DNA of 64,000 bases from Sporomusa ovata DSM 2662 (GTDB taxonomy: Bacteria > Bacillota > Negativicutes > Sporomusales > Sporomusaceae): contig NZ_ASXP01000001.1 of the NCBI RefSeq assembly GCF_000445445.1, positions 1,286,501-1,350,500 of the forward strand, written 5' to 3'. This document shows, in pieces, positions 42,317-52,030 of the stretch (its first letter is position 1; the number at the start of each line of letters is the position of its first letter). Made by a program: the position numbers and the translations under genes. The notes under the pieces were generated by a model. That model saw only the letters and a program-made list of their open reading frames with translations. It made no database searches and was not told where the DNA came from.

Positions 42317-43900
42317 ATGAATTTGAAGCAAGCCGGCAGTGGAGCTGATGTTGATGAACGGTTAGCTGCGCTATTAACAAATGCCAATGCTGTACGGGCA
42401 ATAACTGCTGCTGTGGAAGGCACTATCGGTCCTAAAGGACTGGATACGATGCTGGTTGACCGTTTTGGTGAGGTCATTATTACCAATGATGGTGTCACTA
42501 TATTAGATAAAATGGATGTTAACCATCCAGCAGCAAAAATGCTTATAAATACAGCCAAAGCGCAACAGGCAGAAGTTGGTGATGGGACAACCACAACCAC
42601 AATTATGGCCGGCAGTCTGGTCTCAGAGGGTGTAAACCAAGTCATGCGCGGCGTGCCGGTCGCCAGAGTCATTGAAGGTGTGAAATATGGTATTGCCCAG
42701 ATTTTAGCGGGTGTACGCGAGCGTTCACGCAGCATTACTGATGTTAATGACCCTATTTTGCGGAGTATTGCCATGATTGCCGGACGGGAGCATGAGGATA
42801 TTGCCGATTTAGTTGTAGAAGCTGCTAAGCTGATCGGCGTGGAAAAACTTAATGAATACAATTTCAAGTTATCTGAAATTATCACCGCCGAGGCTAGTGC
42901 CAACAATGAAGTATTTATGGGCGTTATTGTAGATCAAGAACGTATGTCCCAGGAAATGCCGGAAAAAATAGTAGATGCCAAGTTACTGCTTGTTGATGAT
43001 GCGCTTGAACCGGAAGAGATTGAAGATGAAGCTTTAAGTACCGAGACCGGCTTTAAACGCTATATTGATCTGCAAGATGAGTTTAAGAAAAACGTGCAGA
43101 AAATTGTCGAGCTTGGTGTCAGCGTAGTGATGGCGGACCGGGGCGTACATAGTGCTGCTGAAGAAATACTTACAGATGCTAATATAATGGTTATTGAGCG
43201 TGTATCCTCAAAGGATTTGCGGCGGGTAGCCGATCACACAGGTGCACGCATGATTAAACGCACAGGTCTTAAAAAAGATTCTGCCGATATTGGAAAGTAC
43301 CTGGGTACTGCAGAAAAGGTATACCAGGATGAAAAGCTTGAACAAGTGCGCGTTATTGGTGGTAATGGAAAACCTATGGCCACTATTTTGGTTGGCGCAG
43401 CTACAGAAGAGGTGGTGGGAGAACGCGAGCGTATTGCTAAAGATGCGGCATCCAGTGTACAGGCGGCAGTGAAAGGCGGCTATGTGCCAGGGGGTGGTTC
43501 AACCGAAATTGCTATGGCGCGCGAGGTTATTAAATACCGGGAGAATCTCAAAGGCATGGCTGCCTATGGTCTTGACTGTGTGGCCAATGCACTGAAACAG
43601 CCATTGTCGCAAATTGTAGAGAATGCCGGTTTTAATCCACTGGAAAAAGTAGAAGAAATTATAACTACGCAAGCGGCGCAAAACACAGATTCGTTAGGTG
43701 TTGATTGTGATACCGGTGAAGTAGTCGATATGCTGGCACGGGGTGTAATTGATCCTGTCCCAGTCAAGCTTCATGCTATCAAGGCCGCTGGTGAAGTGGC
43801 GGTGGCTATTTTGCGTATTGATACTATTATTAAGAAAAAAGAAGAAGGAGCCAATGCCCAGAAAGCGGGCGACGCCGATAACAGCATGCCTGATTTTTAA
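42317..43900 (+). CDS. Archaeal-type (group III) chaperonin
   Basis: 527 residues related to thermosome/CCT subunits, not to GroEL. Visible are GPKGLDTMLVD (38-48), NDGVTILDKMDVNHPAAKM (57-75) and the ATP motif GDGTTTTTIMAG (88-99), all in group II style. MADRGVHSAAEEIL and the second nucleotide motif VPGGGSTEIAMA follow. The C-terminus ends in SMPDF. Bacterial group III chaperonins were described in Carboxydothermus and some other Firmicutes, encoded in the dnaK operon as here; they need no GroES. It folds proteins in a closed double-ring chamber with a built-in lid (family knowledge). It is controlled by CIRCE through the operon. Confidence 0.93.
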   Translation: MNLKQAGSGADVDERLAALLTNANAVRAITAAVEGTIGPKGLDTMLVDRFGEVIITNDGVTILDKMDVNHPAAKMLINTAKAQQAEVGDGTTTTTIMAGSLVSEGVNQVMRGVPVARVIEGVKYGIAQILAGVRERSRSITDVNDPILRSIAMIAGREHEDIADLVVEAAKLIGVEKLNEYNFKLSEIITAEASANNEVFMGVIVDQERMSQEMPEKIVDAKLLLVDDALEPEEIEDEALSTETGFKRYIDLQDEFKKNVQKIVELGVSVVMADRGVHSAAEEILTDANIMVIERVSSKDLRRVADHTGARMIKRTGLKKDSADIGKYLGTAEKVYQDEKLEQVRVIGGNGKPMATILVGAATEEVVGERERIAKDAASSVQAAVKGGYVPGGGSTEIAMAREVIKYRENLKGMAAYGLDCVANALKQPLSQIVENAGFNPLEKVEEIITTQAAQNTDSLGVDCDTGEVVDMLARGVIDPVPVKLHAIKAAGEVAVAILRIDTIIKKKEEGANAQKAGDADNSMPDF

Positions 43901-43917
43901 TGTGGAGGTGAAAGTTA

Positions 43918-44484
43918 GTGACACAAAAGGAAACCGAGCAAGAGCAACTTGATGCAAAACAGGAAAGTGTTTCTGATGCAACAGCAGCTGACGAAAATCC
44001 TGAAATATGTTTTGTGCCTGAAGATGTAAATGAATTTATGACTGCGTTAGATGAAAAGAGTCGATTGCTTGACGAAATGACTGACCGGTATAAACGTTTA
44101 CAGGCTGATTTTGATAATTTTCGGCGGCGTACCAGGCAGGAGAAGGAAGAATTATCAACAGTCGTAGCTGAACAAATTGTTTGTGAGCTGCTGCCTGTGG
44201 TAGATAACTTTGAACGGGCAACGGCCAGTAAGGCCACAGATCTTGATACATTGGCAACAGGAGTGCAAATGATCTTCAAACAATTGCACAATGCTCTGAC
44301 CCAAATGGGTGTAGAGTCTGTCAATGCGGTTGGTACTGTTTTTGACCCAACTCAGCATGAAGCCGTCATGCGGGTTGCAGATGATACCCAGCCTGATGGC
44401 ATGGTAGTTGAAGAATTGCAAAAAGGTTACAAAGTAAAGGGACGATTAATCCGTCCCAGCCTGGTAAAAGTAGTAGGAAACTAA
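43918..44484 (+). CDS. grpE: Nucleotide exchange factor GrpE
   Basis: 188 residues from a GTG start with GGAGG upstream. An acidic N-terminus, a long coiled coil (DRYKRLQADFDNFRRRTRQE) and the beta domain FDPTQHEAVMRVADD ... EELQKGYKVKGRLIRPSLV. It releases ADP from DnaK. Confidence 0.97.
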   Translation: MTQKETEQEQLDAKQESVSDATAADENPEICFVPEDVNEFMTALDEKSRLLDEMTDRYKRLQADFDNFRRRTRQEKEELSTVVAEQIVCELLPVVDNFERATASKATDLDTLATGVQMIFKQLHNALTQMGVESVNAVGTVFDPTQHEAVMRVADDTQPDGMVVEELQKGYKVKGRLIRPSLVKVVGN

Positions 44485-44518
44485 TTAACAAGATTTTTAC
44501 TTAAGGAGGAATTCGATA

Positions 44519-46363
44519 ATGGCAAAAGTAATTGGTATTGACCTTGGTACTACTAACTCCTGTGTGGCTGTAATGGAAGGCGGCGAACCTGTTGTTATTC
44601 CAAATCCTGAAGGCAGTCGTATTACCCCTTCCGTTGTAGGTTTTTCAAAAAACGGTGAGCGTCTTATCGGGCAGATAGCTAAGCGGCAGGCAGTATCTAA
44701 TCCTGACGGTACTGTTAGCTCCATCAAACGTCATATGGGTACTACTTATAAGGTAACTATTGAAGGTAAAGACTATACTCCCCAGGAAATTTCGGCAATG
44801 ATTTTGCAAAAACTTAAAGCCGATGCCGAAGCATATCTTGGTGAAACAGTAAGTCAGGCAGTAATTACTGTACCTGCCTACTTTACAGACAGTCAGCGCC
44901 AAGCCACAAAGGATGCCGGTGCTATTGCCGGGCTGGAAGTACTGCGGATTATTAACGAACCTACAGCAGCAGCTTTGGCTTATGGTATGGAGAAAAGTAA
45001 TGACCATACTGTGTTGGTATTTGATTTAGGCGGCGGCACATTTGATGTGTCTATTCTTGAGTTAGGTGACGGTGTATTCGAAGTTAAGGCTACCAGCGGC
45101 AATAACCGTCTTGGTGGTGATGATTTTGATGAGCGCGTTGTAAATTGGCTGGTAAGCGAATTCAAAAAAGAACAGGGTATTGATTTGTCCAGTGACCGTA
45201 TGGCTATGCAGCGTCTGAAAGAAGCTGCTGAAAAAGCTAAGATCGAGTTGTCAGGGGTACTTACTACCAATATTAATCTACCGTTTATAACGGCTGATCA
45301 AACTGGTCCGAAACATCTTGATCTCAACTTGAGTCGCGCCAAATTTGATGAATTGACAGCTGATCTTGTCGAATCGACTATGGGACCAACCCGTCAGGCA
45401 TTAAGTGATGCCGGATTATCTGCAAGCGATATTGCTAAAGTTATTCTTGTTGGTGGTTCTACCCGTATTCCTGCTGTTCAGGAAGCCATTAAAAAGTCGT
45501 TAGGCAAGGAACCACACAAAGGGGTTAACCCGGACGAGTGTGTGGCTGTTGGCGCAGCTATCCAAGCCGGTGTACTTGTCGGTGAAGTCAAAGACGTCCT
45601 GCTGTTAGATGTTACCCCACTGTCTTTGGGTATTGAAACGCTGGGCGGGGTCTTTACCAAAATTATTGAACGCAATACTACGATTCCGACTTCCAAGAGC
45701 CAAACCTTCTCGACTGCTGCCGATAATCAACCCTCTGTTGATATTCATGTCCTTCAGGGCGAGCGGGAAATGGCTTCCTATAACAAAACCCTGGGACGTT
45801 TTGAACTTTCAGGTATTCCGCCGGCTCCCCGGGGTGTACCACGCATTGAAGTTAGCTTTGACATTGATGCCAATGGTATTGTTCATGTATCGGCAAAAGA
45901 TTTAGGTACAGGTAAAGAGCAGAAGATTACCATTACTTCTTCCGGCGGTCTGGATAAAGACGAAGTAGAAAAAATGGTTAAAGAGGCCGAATCCCACGCC
46001 GCTGAAGATAAAAAACGCAAAGATGAAATAGAAGTACGCAACAATGCCGACTCTTTGGTATATAATGCGGAAAAAACCATTAAAGAATTTGGTGATAAGG
46101 CCGACAAAGCGCTGGTAGAGCAAGTTCAACAAGCTGCTAACAAACTTAAAGAGTCGTTAAAAGGCAGTGACATTGAAGTGATCAAGGCTGATACCGAAGC
46201 TCTTACCAAGCCGCTTTATGAATTATCAACTGCTATGTATCAGGCAACGGCGCAAGCCGAGGGTGCACAGCCAGGCGGTCAACAAGCTCCTGAGGGCGCT
46301 GCTCCACAGGACGACAAAGTAGTTGATGCTGAGTATAAAGTGGTAGACGAAGATAAGAAATAA
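44519..46363 (+). CDS. dnaK: Chaperone DnaK
   Basis: 614 residues. IGIDLGTTNSCVAVMEGG, VPAYFTDSQRQATKDAG, FDLGGGTFDVSILEL and the linker DVLLLDVTPLSLGIETLGG are canonical. A complete lid and an acidic C-terminal tail are present. AAGGAGG lies before the start. Confidence 0.99.
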   Translation: MAKVIGIDLGTTNSCVAVMEGGEPVVIPNPEGSRITPSVVGFSKNGERLIGQIAKRQAVSNPDGTVSSIKRHMGTTYKVTIEGKDYTPQEISAMILQKLKADAEAYLGETVSQAVITVPAYFTDSQRQATKDAGAIAGLEVLRIINEPTAAALAYGMEKSNDHTVLVFDLGGGTFDVSILELGDGVFEVKATSGNNRLGGDDFDERVVNWLVSEFKKEQGIDLSSDRMAMQRLKEAAEKAKIELSGVLTTNINLPFITADQTGPKHLDLNLSRAKFDELTADLVESTMGPTRQALSDAGLSASDIAKVILVGGSTRIPAVQEAIKKSLGKEPHKGVNPDECVAVGAAIQAGVLVGEVKDVLLLDVTPLSLGIETLGGVFTKIIERNTTIPTSKSQTFSTAADNQPSVDIHVLQGEREMASYNKTLGRFELSGIPPAPRGVPRIEVSFDIDANGIVHVSAKDLGTGKEQKITITSSGGLDKDEVEKMVKEAESHAAEDKKRKDEIEVRNNADSLVYNAEKTIKEFGDKADKALVEQVQQAANKLKESLKGSDIEVIKADTEALTKPLYELSTAMYQATAQAEGAQPGGQQAPEGAAPQDDKVVDAEYKVVDEDKK

Positions 46364-46383
46364 AATAGCTGGGATGGTGTGAA

Positions 46384-47541
46384 GTGAGTAAGCGAGACTA
46401 TTATGAAGTGCTGGGTGTAGCCAAAACAGCATCTGAAGACGAGTTGAAAAAGGCGTACCGTAAATTGGCCCGCAAGTACCATCCTGACGTTAACCGCGAT
46501 AATCCTAAGGAAACCGAAGAAAAGTTCAAAGAAGTCAACGAAGCTTACGAAATTCTATCTAATGCCGAGCGCCGGGCGCAGTATGACCAATTTGGTCATG
46601 CTGCGTTTGATGCTGCTAACGGTGGTGGCGGATTTGGCGCTGGTGGATTTGGCGCTGGTGGCGGTGCTGGTGGATTTTCTGATATATTTGATATGTTTTT
46701 TGGCCAGTCTGGTTTCGGAGGGTTTGGTGGCGGTCGTAATCCAGGACCTGAACGTGGATCTGATTTACGCTACGACATGGAAATTAAATTTGAGGAAGCT
46801 GCTTTCGGATTAGATACGGAAATTCAAGTACCTCGTACCGAAGATTGCAGTGCTTGCCAGGGTTCAGGTTCTGCGCCGGGAACGCATCCGGAAACGTGTC
46901 CTGACTGCCGCGGCACAGGCCAGGTTCAGGTAACGCAAAATACTCCGTTTGGCCGCATGGTTAACGTTAAGGCCTGTGATCGCTGCCATGGCGAAGGTAA
47001 AATTATAAAATCACCTTGTAAAGAGTGCCATGGACGGGGAAAAGTGCGTGTTAACCGCAAAATTAAAATTAAAATTCCTGCCGGTGTTGATAATGGTTCC
47101 CGGCTTCGAGTGACCCATGAAGGAGAAGCCGGGCAACGTGGCGGTCCTCCCGGAGATCTGTATGTTTATCTTTTTGTAAAACAGCATAAACTGTTTACAC
47201 GTGAAGGCAATGACGTTATTTGTGAAGTACCAATTAATTTTGTGCAGGCTACCTTGGGTGATGAAATTGAAGTTCCCACCCTGGATGGTAAAGTTCAGCT
47301 TAAAGTTCCTGAAGGGACACAAACCGGTACTGTATTTCGCATTAAAGACAAAGGCATTCCGCATTTACGAGGGCACGGGCGTGGCGATCAACATGTGCGT
47401 GTTAAGATCGTAACACCGAAAAAATTAACCAATCGCCAAAAAGACCTGTTGCGGGAATTTGCGAATGCCGGCGGGGCTGATCCTACTGCCGAGGAAAAGG
47501 GTTTTTTTAAAAAGTTTAAAGACGTCTTCGGTGTTTTGTAA
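46384..47541 (+). CDS. dnaJ: Chaperone DnaJ
   Basis: 385 residues from a GTG start. J domain with intact HPD (KYHPDVNRDN), Gly/Phe-rich region (~78-115), four zinc CxxCxGxG repeats (CSACQGSG, CPDCRGTG, CDRCHGEG, CKECHGRG) and the C-terminal substrate domain. A class A J protein that stimulates DnaK. Confidence 0.98.
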   Translation: MSKRDYYEVLGVAKTASEDELKKAYRKLARKYHPDVNRDNPKETEEKFKEVNEAYEILSNAERRAQYDQFGHAAFDAANGGGGFGAGGFGAGGGAGGFSDIFDMFFGQSGFGGFGGGRNPGPERGSDLRYDMEIKFEEAAFGLDTEIQVPRTEDCSACQGSGSAPGTHPETCPDCRGTGQVQVTQNTPFGRMVNVKACDRCHGEGKIIKSPCKECHGRGKVRVNRKIKIKIPAGVDNGSRLRVTHEGEAGQRGGPPGDLYVYLFVKQHKLFTREGNDVICEVPINFVQATLGDEIEVPTLDGKVQLKVPEGTQTGTVFRIKDKGIPHLRGHGRGDQHVRVKIVTPKKLTNRQKDLLREFANAGGADPTAEEKGFFKKFKDVFGVL

Positions 47542-47583
47542 ATGGTAGTGGCTTATTAATTGAAGTTTAAGGGGCGATGGCGC

Positions 47584-48522
47584 ATGAAATGGTCTGAAAT
47601 CAGCATTCAAACCTCCCATGAAGCTACAGAAGCAGTAGCTAATATCTTCCATGATCTAGGGGCAAGCGGGGTAGTAATAGAAGATCCTGAATTGATTAAT
47701 ACTTACCGTCGCTCAGGAAGTTGGGATTACTGCGACATCCCCGAAGAACTGGAGACTGAAGTTGTAACTATTAAGGCTTATTTGCCTGTTGACGAGTTCT
47801 TGGATGATAAACTGCGCGTGTTTGAAGAACGGTTCAACAGTCTAAAGGAGCATGATCTTGACAAAGGGCGTGGCTGTATACATTGCCGGGAAGTACAGGA
47901 GGAGGATTGGGCCTCGTCCTGGAAAGAATATTTCCATCCAGTGCGGGTAAGTGAACATATTGTCATAAAACCATCATGGGAAGAATATCTGCCCGCTGAA
48001 GATGACATTATTATTGAACTTGATCCGGGGATGGCTTTCGGTACTGGTACCCATCATACCACTTCAATGTGTATACGCGCACTGGAGGATGTAATCAAAC
48101 CAGGATATACTGTCTTTGATGTGGGTACCGGTTCCGGTATTTTGTCAGTAGCTGCAGCTAAGCTGGGCGCATCTTCGGTTCATGCGATTGATCTTGATCC
48201 GGTGGCAGTACGGGTCGCAACAGAAAACGTTACCTTTAACAAGGTTGTAGATACGGTTACGATTACCCAGGGAGATCTGTTGACAGGTGTAACAGGTAAG
48301 GCTGATGTTATTGTTGCTAATATTATTGCTAACATAATAATAAAAATGCTGCCAGATGTCCGCAACCGACTGGCTAATTCCGGTGTCTTCATTGCCAGCG
48401 GTATTATTTGTGAACGGTTAAGCGATGTTACCCAAGCGCTGATTGAGAATGAGTTTGTTATTGATAAAGTGATTGAAGAAGGCGGCTGGGTAGCCATTGT
48501 AGCTAACAGCGTCAGCCGGTAA
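47584..48522 (+). CDS. prmA: Ribosomal protein L11 methyltransferase
   Basis: 312 residues from the ATG at 47584 (AAGGGG upstream); the TTG at 47560 is less likely. MKWSEISIQTSHEATEAVANI is the N-terminal L11-binding domain. LDPGMAFGTGTHHTTSMC and FDVGTGSGILSVAAAKLGA bind SAM. NIIANIII is the active-site segment. The usual neighbour of dnaJ. Confidence 0.96.
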   Translation: MKWSEISIQTSHEATEAVANIFHDLGASGVVIEDPELINTYRRSGSWDYCDIPEELETEVVTIKAYLPVDEFLDDKLRVFEERFNSLKEHDLDKGRGCIHCREVQEEDWASSWKEYFHPVRVSEHIVIKPSWEEYLPAEDDIIIELDPGMAFGTGTHHTTSMCIRALEDVIKPGYTVFDVGTGSGILSVAAAKLGASSVHAIDLDPVAVRVATENVTFNKVVDTVTITQGDLLTGVTGKADVIVANIIANIIIKMLPDVRNRLANSGVFIASGIICERLSDVTQALIENEFVIDKVIEEGGWVAIVANSVSR

Positions 48523-48529
48523 GGCTGTT

Positions 48530-49303
48530 ATGCGTCGTTTCTTTATTGATGCACCACTTAGCGAGCATATGGTTATTGCGAATGCCGATGCCCGCCATAT
48601 AGCTTCTGTGCTTAGGCTTAGTGCCGGTGCTACTGTTCTGGTGTCTGATCAGGACGGTAAATCGGGCAAGGCCGAAATTATGGCGGCAAATCCAGAGGCG
48701 ATTGAGCTTAGGCTGCTTGAATTTCTCGAAGATACAACCGAGCCGCCGATTAACATTTGGTTGGTTCAGGGCTTAGTTAAAGGTGAAAAGATGGATTTTA
48801 TTATCCAAAAAGCAGTAGAACTTGGTGTGTATGGTATTATTCCGGTTGCTGCCGCCCACTCAGTAGTTCGCTACGATGCTGCTAAACAGGCAGATAAGGT
48901 AGCGCGCTGGCAGAAAATAGCCCGGGAAGCAGCCAAACAGTGTGGCCGGAGCTATATTCCGCAAGTTTATCCGGTAACTAGTCTGGCGCAAGTATTGGAT
49001 AATAACGAATTTTCTGCAGCCAATAAAATCATGCTGTATGAAGGACAAGCCGTCCAGGGATTAAAACAGGCGCTTACTGATTCTAGCAGTCAGACCTATC
49101 TGTTGTTTATTGGTCCGGAAGGTGGCTTTAGCTTAGCTGAAGTTGATTTATGCCAGGAACATGGCATAAGAATTGTAACCATGGGACCGCGTATTATGCG
49201 TACAGAAACCGCCGCGTTAGCAGCTATCTCTGCGGTTATGTATGAATGCGGCGATTTGGGGGGTAACTATGCCACAAGTAGCATTTACAACGCTGGGGTG
49301 TAA
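48530..49303 (+). CDS. rsmE: 16S rRNA (uracil-1498-N3) methyltransferase
   Basis: 257 residues. A PUA-like N-terminus, then the SPOUT domain with VQGLVKGEKMDFIIQKAVELG, the AREAAKQCGRSYIPQV segment, and the knot FIGPEGGFSLAEVDL and MGPRIMRTETAALAA. It overlaps mtaB by 35 bases. Confidence 0.96.
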   Translation: MRRFFIDAPLSEHMVIANADARHIASVLRLSAGATVLVSDQDGKSGKAEIMAANPEAIELRLLEFLEDTTEPPINIWLVQGLVKGEKMDFIIQKAVELGVYGIIPVAAAHSVVRYDAAKQADKVARWQKIAREAAKQCGRSYIPQVYPVTSLAQVLDNNEFSAANKIMLYEGQAVQGLKQALTDSSSQTYLLFIGPEGGFSLAEVDLCQEHGIRIVTMGPRIMRTETAALAAISAVMYECGDLGGNYATSSIYNAGV

Positions 49304-50603
49304 GGTAAATCAGTTCGAAACTGAGGTCATGGAAGGCCTGTTTAAGGTTCGTGGTTACAAAGTAGTGGACTTTGACCAACATGCCGATATCTATGTAATT
49401 AATACTTGTTCGGTTACTAATCTTGGCGAAAAAAAATCCCGTCAGCTTATTAGACGGGCCGGCAGGCAAAATCCAGCGGCTATTATTGCTGTTGCTGGCT
49501 GCTACTCGCAGGTTTCGCCTGACAAAGTCTCACAAATTCCCGGTGTTGATGTTATTGTCGGTACCCAGGACCGGACACGGATTGTTGAACTGGTGGAAGA
49601 GGCTGCTAACAATAACCGTACCTGCCAGGTTAATGTTGTTGGCGACATTATGCAGGCTAAGGAATTTGAAGATATACCACTATTTTCGATGCCTGGGCGA
49701 ACAAGGGCTTTTCTGAAAATCCAGGAAGGCTGCACCAATTTTTGCACCTATTGTATTATTCCCTATGCCCGTGGTCCTTTGCGGTCCCGGTCACTTGCCA
49801 GCATTGCTGCTGAGACTGAAAAACTGGTGGCAGCAGGATTTAATGAGATCGTGCTTACCGGAATTCATCTTGGCGCTTTTGGCCGCGATTTAGTACATAA
49901 TAATGGAGCCGAAATCACATTGGTTGAGGCTGTTGAGACGGTGTTATCGGCAGGCGTCAAAGGACTCATGCGCCTTAGACTGGGCTCACTGGAATCGATA
50001 GAGCTTTCTGATCGATTGATTTCTTTAATGCAAACCGATAACCGTCTTTGTCCGCATCTGCATTTGCCATTACAATCAGGTGATGACCAGATCTTAACGG
50101 CCATGAACAGACAGTACACTACAGCTCAGTACAGGGAATTAATTAGCAATATAAAAGCCCAGGTGCCGGGAATTGCTATTACAACAGATATCATTGCAGG
50201 GTTTCCAGGTGAAACTGACGAACTATTTGAAAATACCCTGAATTTTGTTGCTACAATAGGTTTTGCCAAAATTCATGTATTTCCTTATTCTCGTCGTACT
50301 GGTACGCCTGCTGCTGAGTTTTCGGAGCAGGTGCCGGCAGCAGATAAGAAAATTCGTGTACAACGCTTGCAGCGGCTTGCTGATAAGCAGAGTAGCGAGT
50401 TTTACCAGTCATTTTTGGGACAAAAGCTGGATGTATTATTTGATACCGTAGAGGAACAGGGGATTATCTCTGGCTTAACAGGCAATTATGCACGCATATA
50501 TGCAGCTGGTAACCAGGAAAGTATTGGGAGAATTGCTGCGGTTAAGCTGGAACAGTTTTATCAAGATGGTCTTTGGGGTGAAATAACGGAATATTTTTCT
50601 TGA
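49269..50603 (+). CDS. mtaB: tRNA t6A37 methylthiotransferase MtaB
   Basis: 444 residues from the ATG at 49269 (GGGGGGT upstream). The UPF0004 domain has three cluster cysteines (LGCKVNQFE, NTCSVTN, AGCYSQ). The radical SAM motif is CTNFCTYC, and a C-terminal TRAM-like domain follows. It makes ms2t6A in tRNA. The last gene of the heat-shock/RNA-modification run. Confidence 0.94.
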   Translation: MPQVAFTTLGCKVNQFETEVMEGLFKVRGYKVVDFDQHADIYVINTCSVTNLGEKKSRQLIRRAGRQNPAAIIAVAGCYSQVSPDKVSQIPGVDVIVGTQDRTRIVELVEEAANNNRTCQVNVVGDIMQAKEFEDIPLFSMPGRTRAFLKIQEGCTNFCTYCIIPYARGPLRSRSLASIAAETEKLVAAGFNEIVLTGIHLGAFGRDLVHNNGAEITLVEAVETVLSAGVKGLMRLRLGSLESIELSDRLISLMQTDNRLCPHLHLPLQSGDDQILTAMNRQYTTAQYRELISNIKAQVPGIAITTDIIAGFPGETDELFENTLNFVATIGFAKIHVFPYSRRTGTPAAEFSEQVPAADKKIRVQRLQRLADKQSSEFYQSFLGQKLDVLFDTVEEQGIISGLTGNYARIYAAGNQESIGRIAAVKLEQFYQDGLWGEITEYFS

Positions 50604-50692
50604 ATACCATATTTTCAGCAGGAGTTTATAAAATTAAGCAGAATATTTTAGATAGTAAGTGTATATTACTATCTACTGCGGAGGGAATGCCC

Positions 50693-51040
50693 ATGCAGCA
50701 GGACTGTATTTTTTGTAAAATTGCAGCGAAAACCATTCCGGTAAATACCGTTTATGAGGACGAATATCTTATTGCTTTTCCTGATATAAAGCCTGCGGCA
50801 CCGGTACATTTGCTGGTAATACCTAAGAAGCATATTGACAATATACTTGAGGCGGCTCCTGAAGATACTGCTTTACTTGGACATATTTTGGCGACTATTC
50901 CCAAGATAGCAACCATTGCGGGATTAGCAGAGGATGGCTTCCGCACCGTTATCAATACCAAAGATAACGGTGGACAAACAGTTTATCACCTTCATTTCCA
51001 CATATTGGGCGGTAAATTCATGACTTGGCCTCCAGGTTAA
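50693..51040 (+). CDS. HIT-family protein
   Basis: 115 residues from the ATG at 50693; GGAGGG at 50680-50685 is 7 bases upstream, while the ATG at 50687 is too close. CIFCKIAAK and HLHFHILGG (the histidine triad) are diagnostic. Likely a nucleotide phosphoramidase or hydrolase of the HinT type. Confidence 0.93.
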   Translation: MQQDCIFCKIAAKTIPVNTVYEDEYLIAFPDIKPAAPVHLLVIPKKHIDNILEAAPEDTALLGHILATIPKIATIAGLAEDGFRTVINTKDNGGQTVYHLHFHILGGKFMTWPPG

Positions 51041-51042
51041 TA

Positions 51043-51072
51043 TTGACAAAATTCAGTGCGCTAGTGTATAAT
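51043..51072 (+). promoter_or_regulatory. Sigma-A promoter of rpsU-yqeY
   Basis: TTGACA at 51043-51048, 18-base spacer, TATAAT at 51067-51072: both boxes perfect. Confidence 0.88.
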
Positions 51073-51136
51073 AGTTAGGTGTATGTTATTCAAGTACACT
51101 TCCTCGTAATGGTTCTAGTGGAGGGAGGGAGATCAG

Positions 51137-51313
51137 ATGTCTGAAGTTAAAGTAGGCAAAAATGAAACGCTTGACAGCGCACTCCGCCGGTTCAAGCGCA
51201 CTTGCCAAAAAGCCGGGGTGCTTGCAGAAGTTAGAAAACGTGAGCATTATGAAAAACCGAGCGTAAAACGCAAGAAAAAATCCGAAGCAGCACGTAAACG
51301 TAAGTTTAACTAG
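51137..51313 (+). CDS. rpsU: 30S ribosomal protein S21
   Basis: 58 residues. EVKVGKNETLDSALRRFKR is the conserved N-terminus, and the C-terminus is the usual basic tail (KRKKKSEAARKRKFN). GGGAGGGAG precedes the start. It is followed by yqeY after 19 bases, the common arrangement. Confidence 0.97.
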   Translation: MSEVKVGKNETLDSALRRFKRTCQKAGVLAEVRKREHYEKPSVKRKKKSEAARKRKFN

Positions 51314-51332
51314 TTGCGGAGGGAGTAATTTC

Positions 51333-51785
51333 ATGTCTCTTAAAGACAGATTAACTGAAGATATGAAGCTGGCCATGAAGGCAAAAGAAGCCGGAAAATT
51401 ACAGCTTTCTGTTATCCGGATGGTTCGTGCTAATATCAAGTATGTAGAGATTGACAAAAAAAGAGAACTTTCTGAAGAGGAGGTTCTCGATGTACTGGCT
51501 AAAGAAGTCAAAATGCGGCGGGATTCGATCGAAGAGTTCAAAAAGGGCAATCGCCCTGATTTAGTGGAGAACCTTGAACACGAAATCGATATTCTGATGC
51601 AGTACCTTCCTCAACAATTAGGCGAGCAAGAGTTACGTGTGCTTGTGGCTGAAGCTGTAAAAGAGTCTCAAGCTGTGAGCGCTAAAGATATGGGCAAGGT
51701 TATGGCTGTGCTGATGCCAAAAGTAAAAGGGCGCGCTGATGGTAAGTTAGTAAATACCGTTGTGCGCGAGTTCTTAAATAAGTAG
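51333..51785 (+). CDS. GatB/YqeY domain-containing protein
   Basis: 150 residues. LKDRLTEDMKLAMKAKEAGK, VLAKEVKMRRDSIEEFKKG and KDMGKVMAVLMPKVKGRADG are landmarks of the YqeY family, related to the tRNA-binding tail domain of GatB. The exact function is unknown. Cotranscribed with rpsU. Confidence 0.94.
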   Translation: MSLKDRLTEDMKLAMKAKEAGKLQLSVIRMVRANIKYVEIDKKRELSEEEVLDVLAKEVKMRRDSIEEFKKGNRPDLVENLEHEIDILMQYLPQQLGEQELRVLVAEAVKESQAVSAKDMGKVMAVLMPKVKGRADGKLVNTVVREFLNK

Positions 51786-51794
51786 AACAGATTT

Positions 51795-51825
51795 AAATCC
51801 GGCGTTAAAAGCGCCGGATTTTAGT
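51795..51825 (+). terminator. Terminator of rpsU-yqeY
   Basis: AAATCCGGCG (51795-51804) pairs with CGCCGGATTT (51812-51821), perfect, with T residues around the end. Confidence 0.88.
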
Positions 51826-51922
51826 TTACTATTTTGGCAGTAAGAAGTTATTGGAACAGGCAGGTGGGCAGAGTGTTGACAAAAATAAAAAAGCGCTATC
51901 GCACCCTTGAGGATACGGCTCT

Positions 51923-52000
51923 AACCGCAGAGGACACAGAGAGCACAGAGGGAGATGTATATCGAGACATTCCCTCTGCGTACTCTGCGTCTCTGCGGTT
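51923..52000. repeat. Long inverted repeat built of CAGAG/CTCTG units
   Basis: The left arm 51923-51953 starts AACCGCAGAG and ends ACAGAGGGA. The right arm 51971-52000 starts TCCCTCTGCG and ends CTCTGCGGTT. The arms are about 30 bases, each with three near-identical ~10-base units. Remaining mismatches become G-U pairs if the minus strand is transcribed. It is a type of dispersed palindrome seen in many unrelated bacterial genomes. Confidence 0.8.
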
Positions 52001-52030
52001 CAAAAAACTTATACTTTCTTATCTTACAAA

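Noticed and set aside
43694..44324. Minus-strand ORFs opposite the chaperonin/grpE junction
   Set aside because: Antisense to well-supported genes, with no family features.
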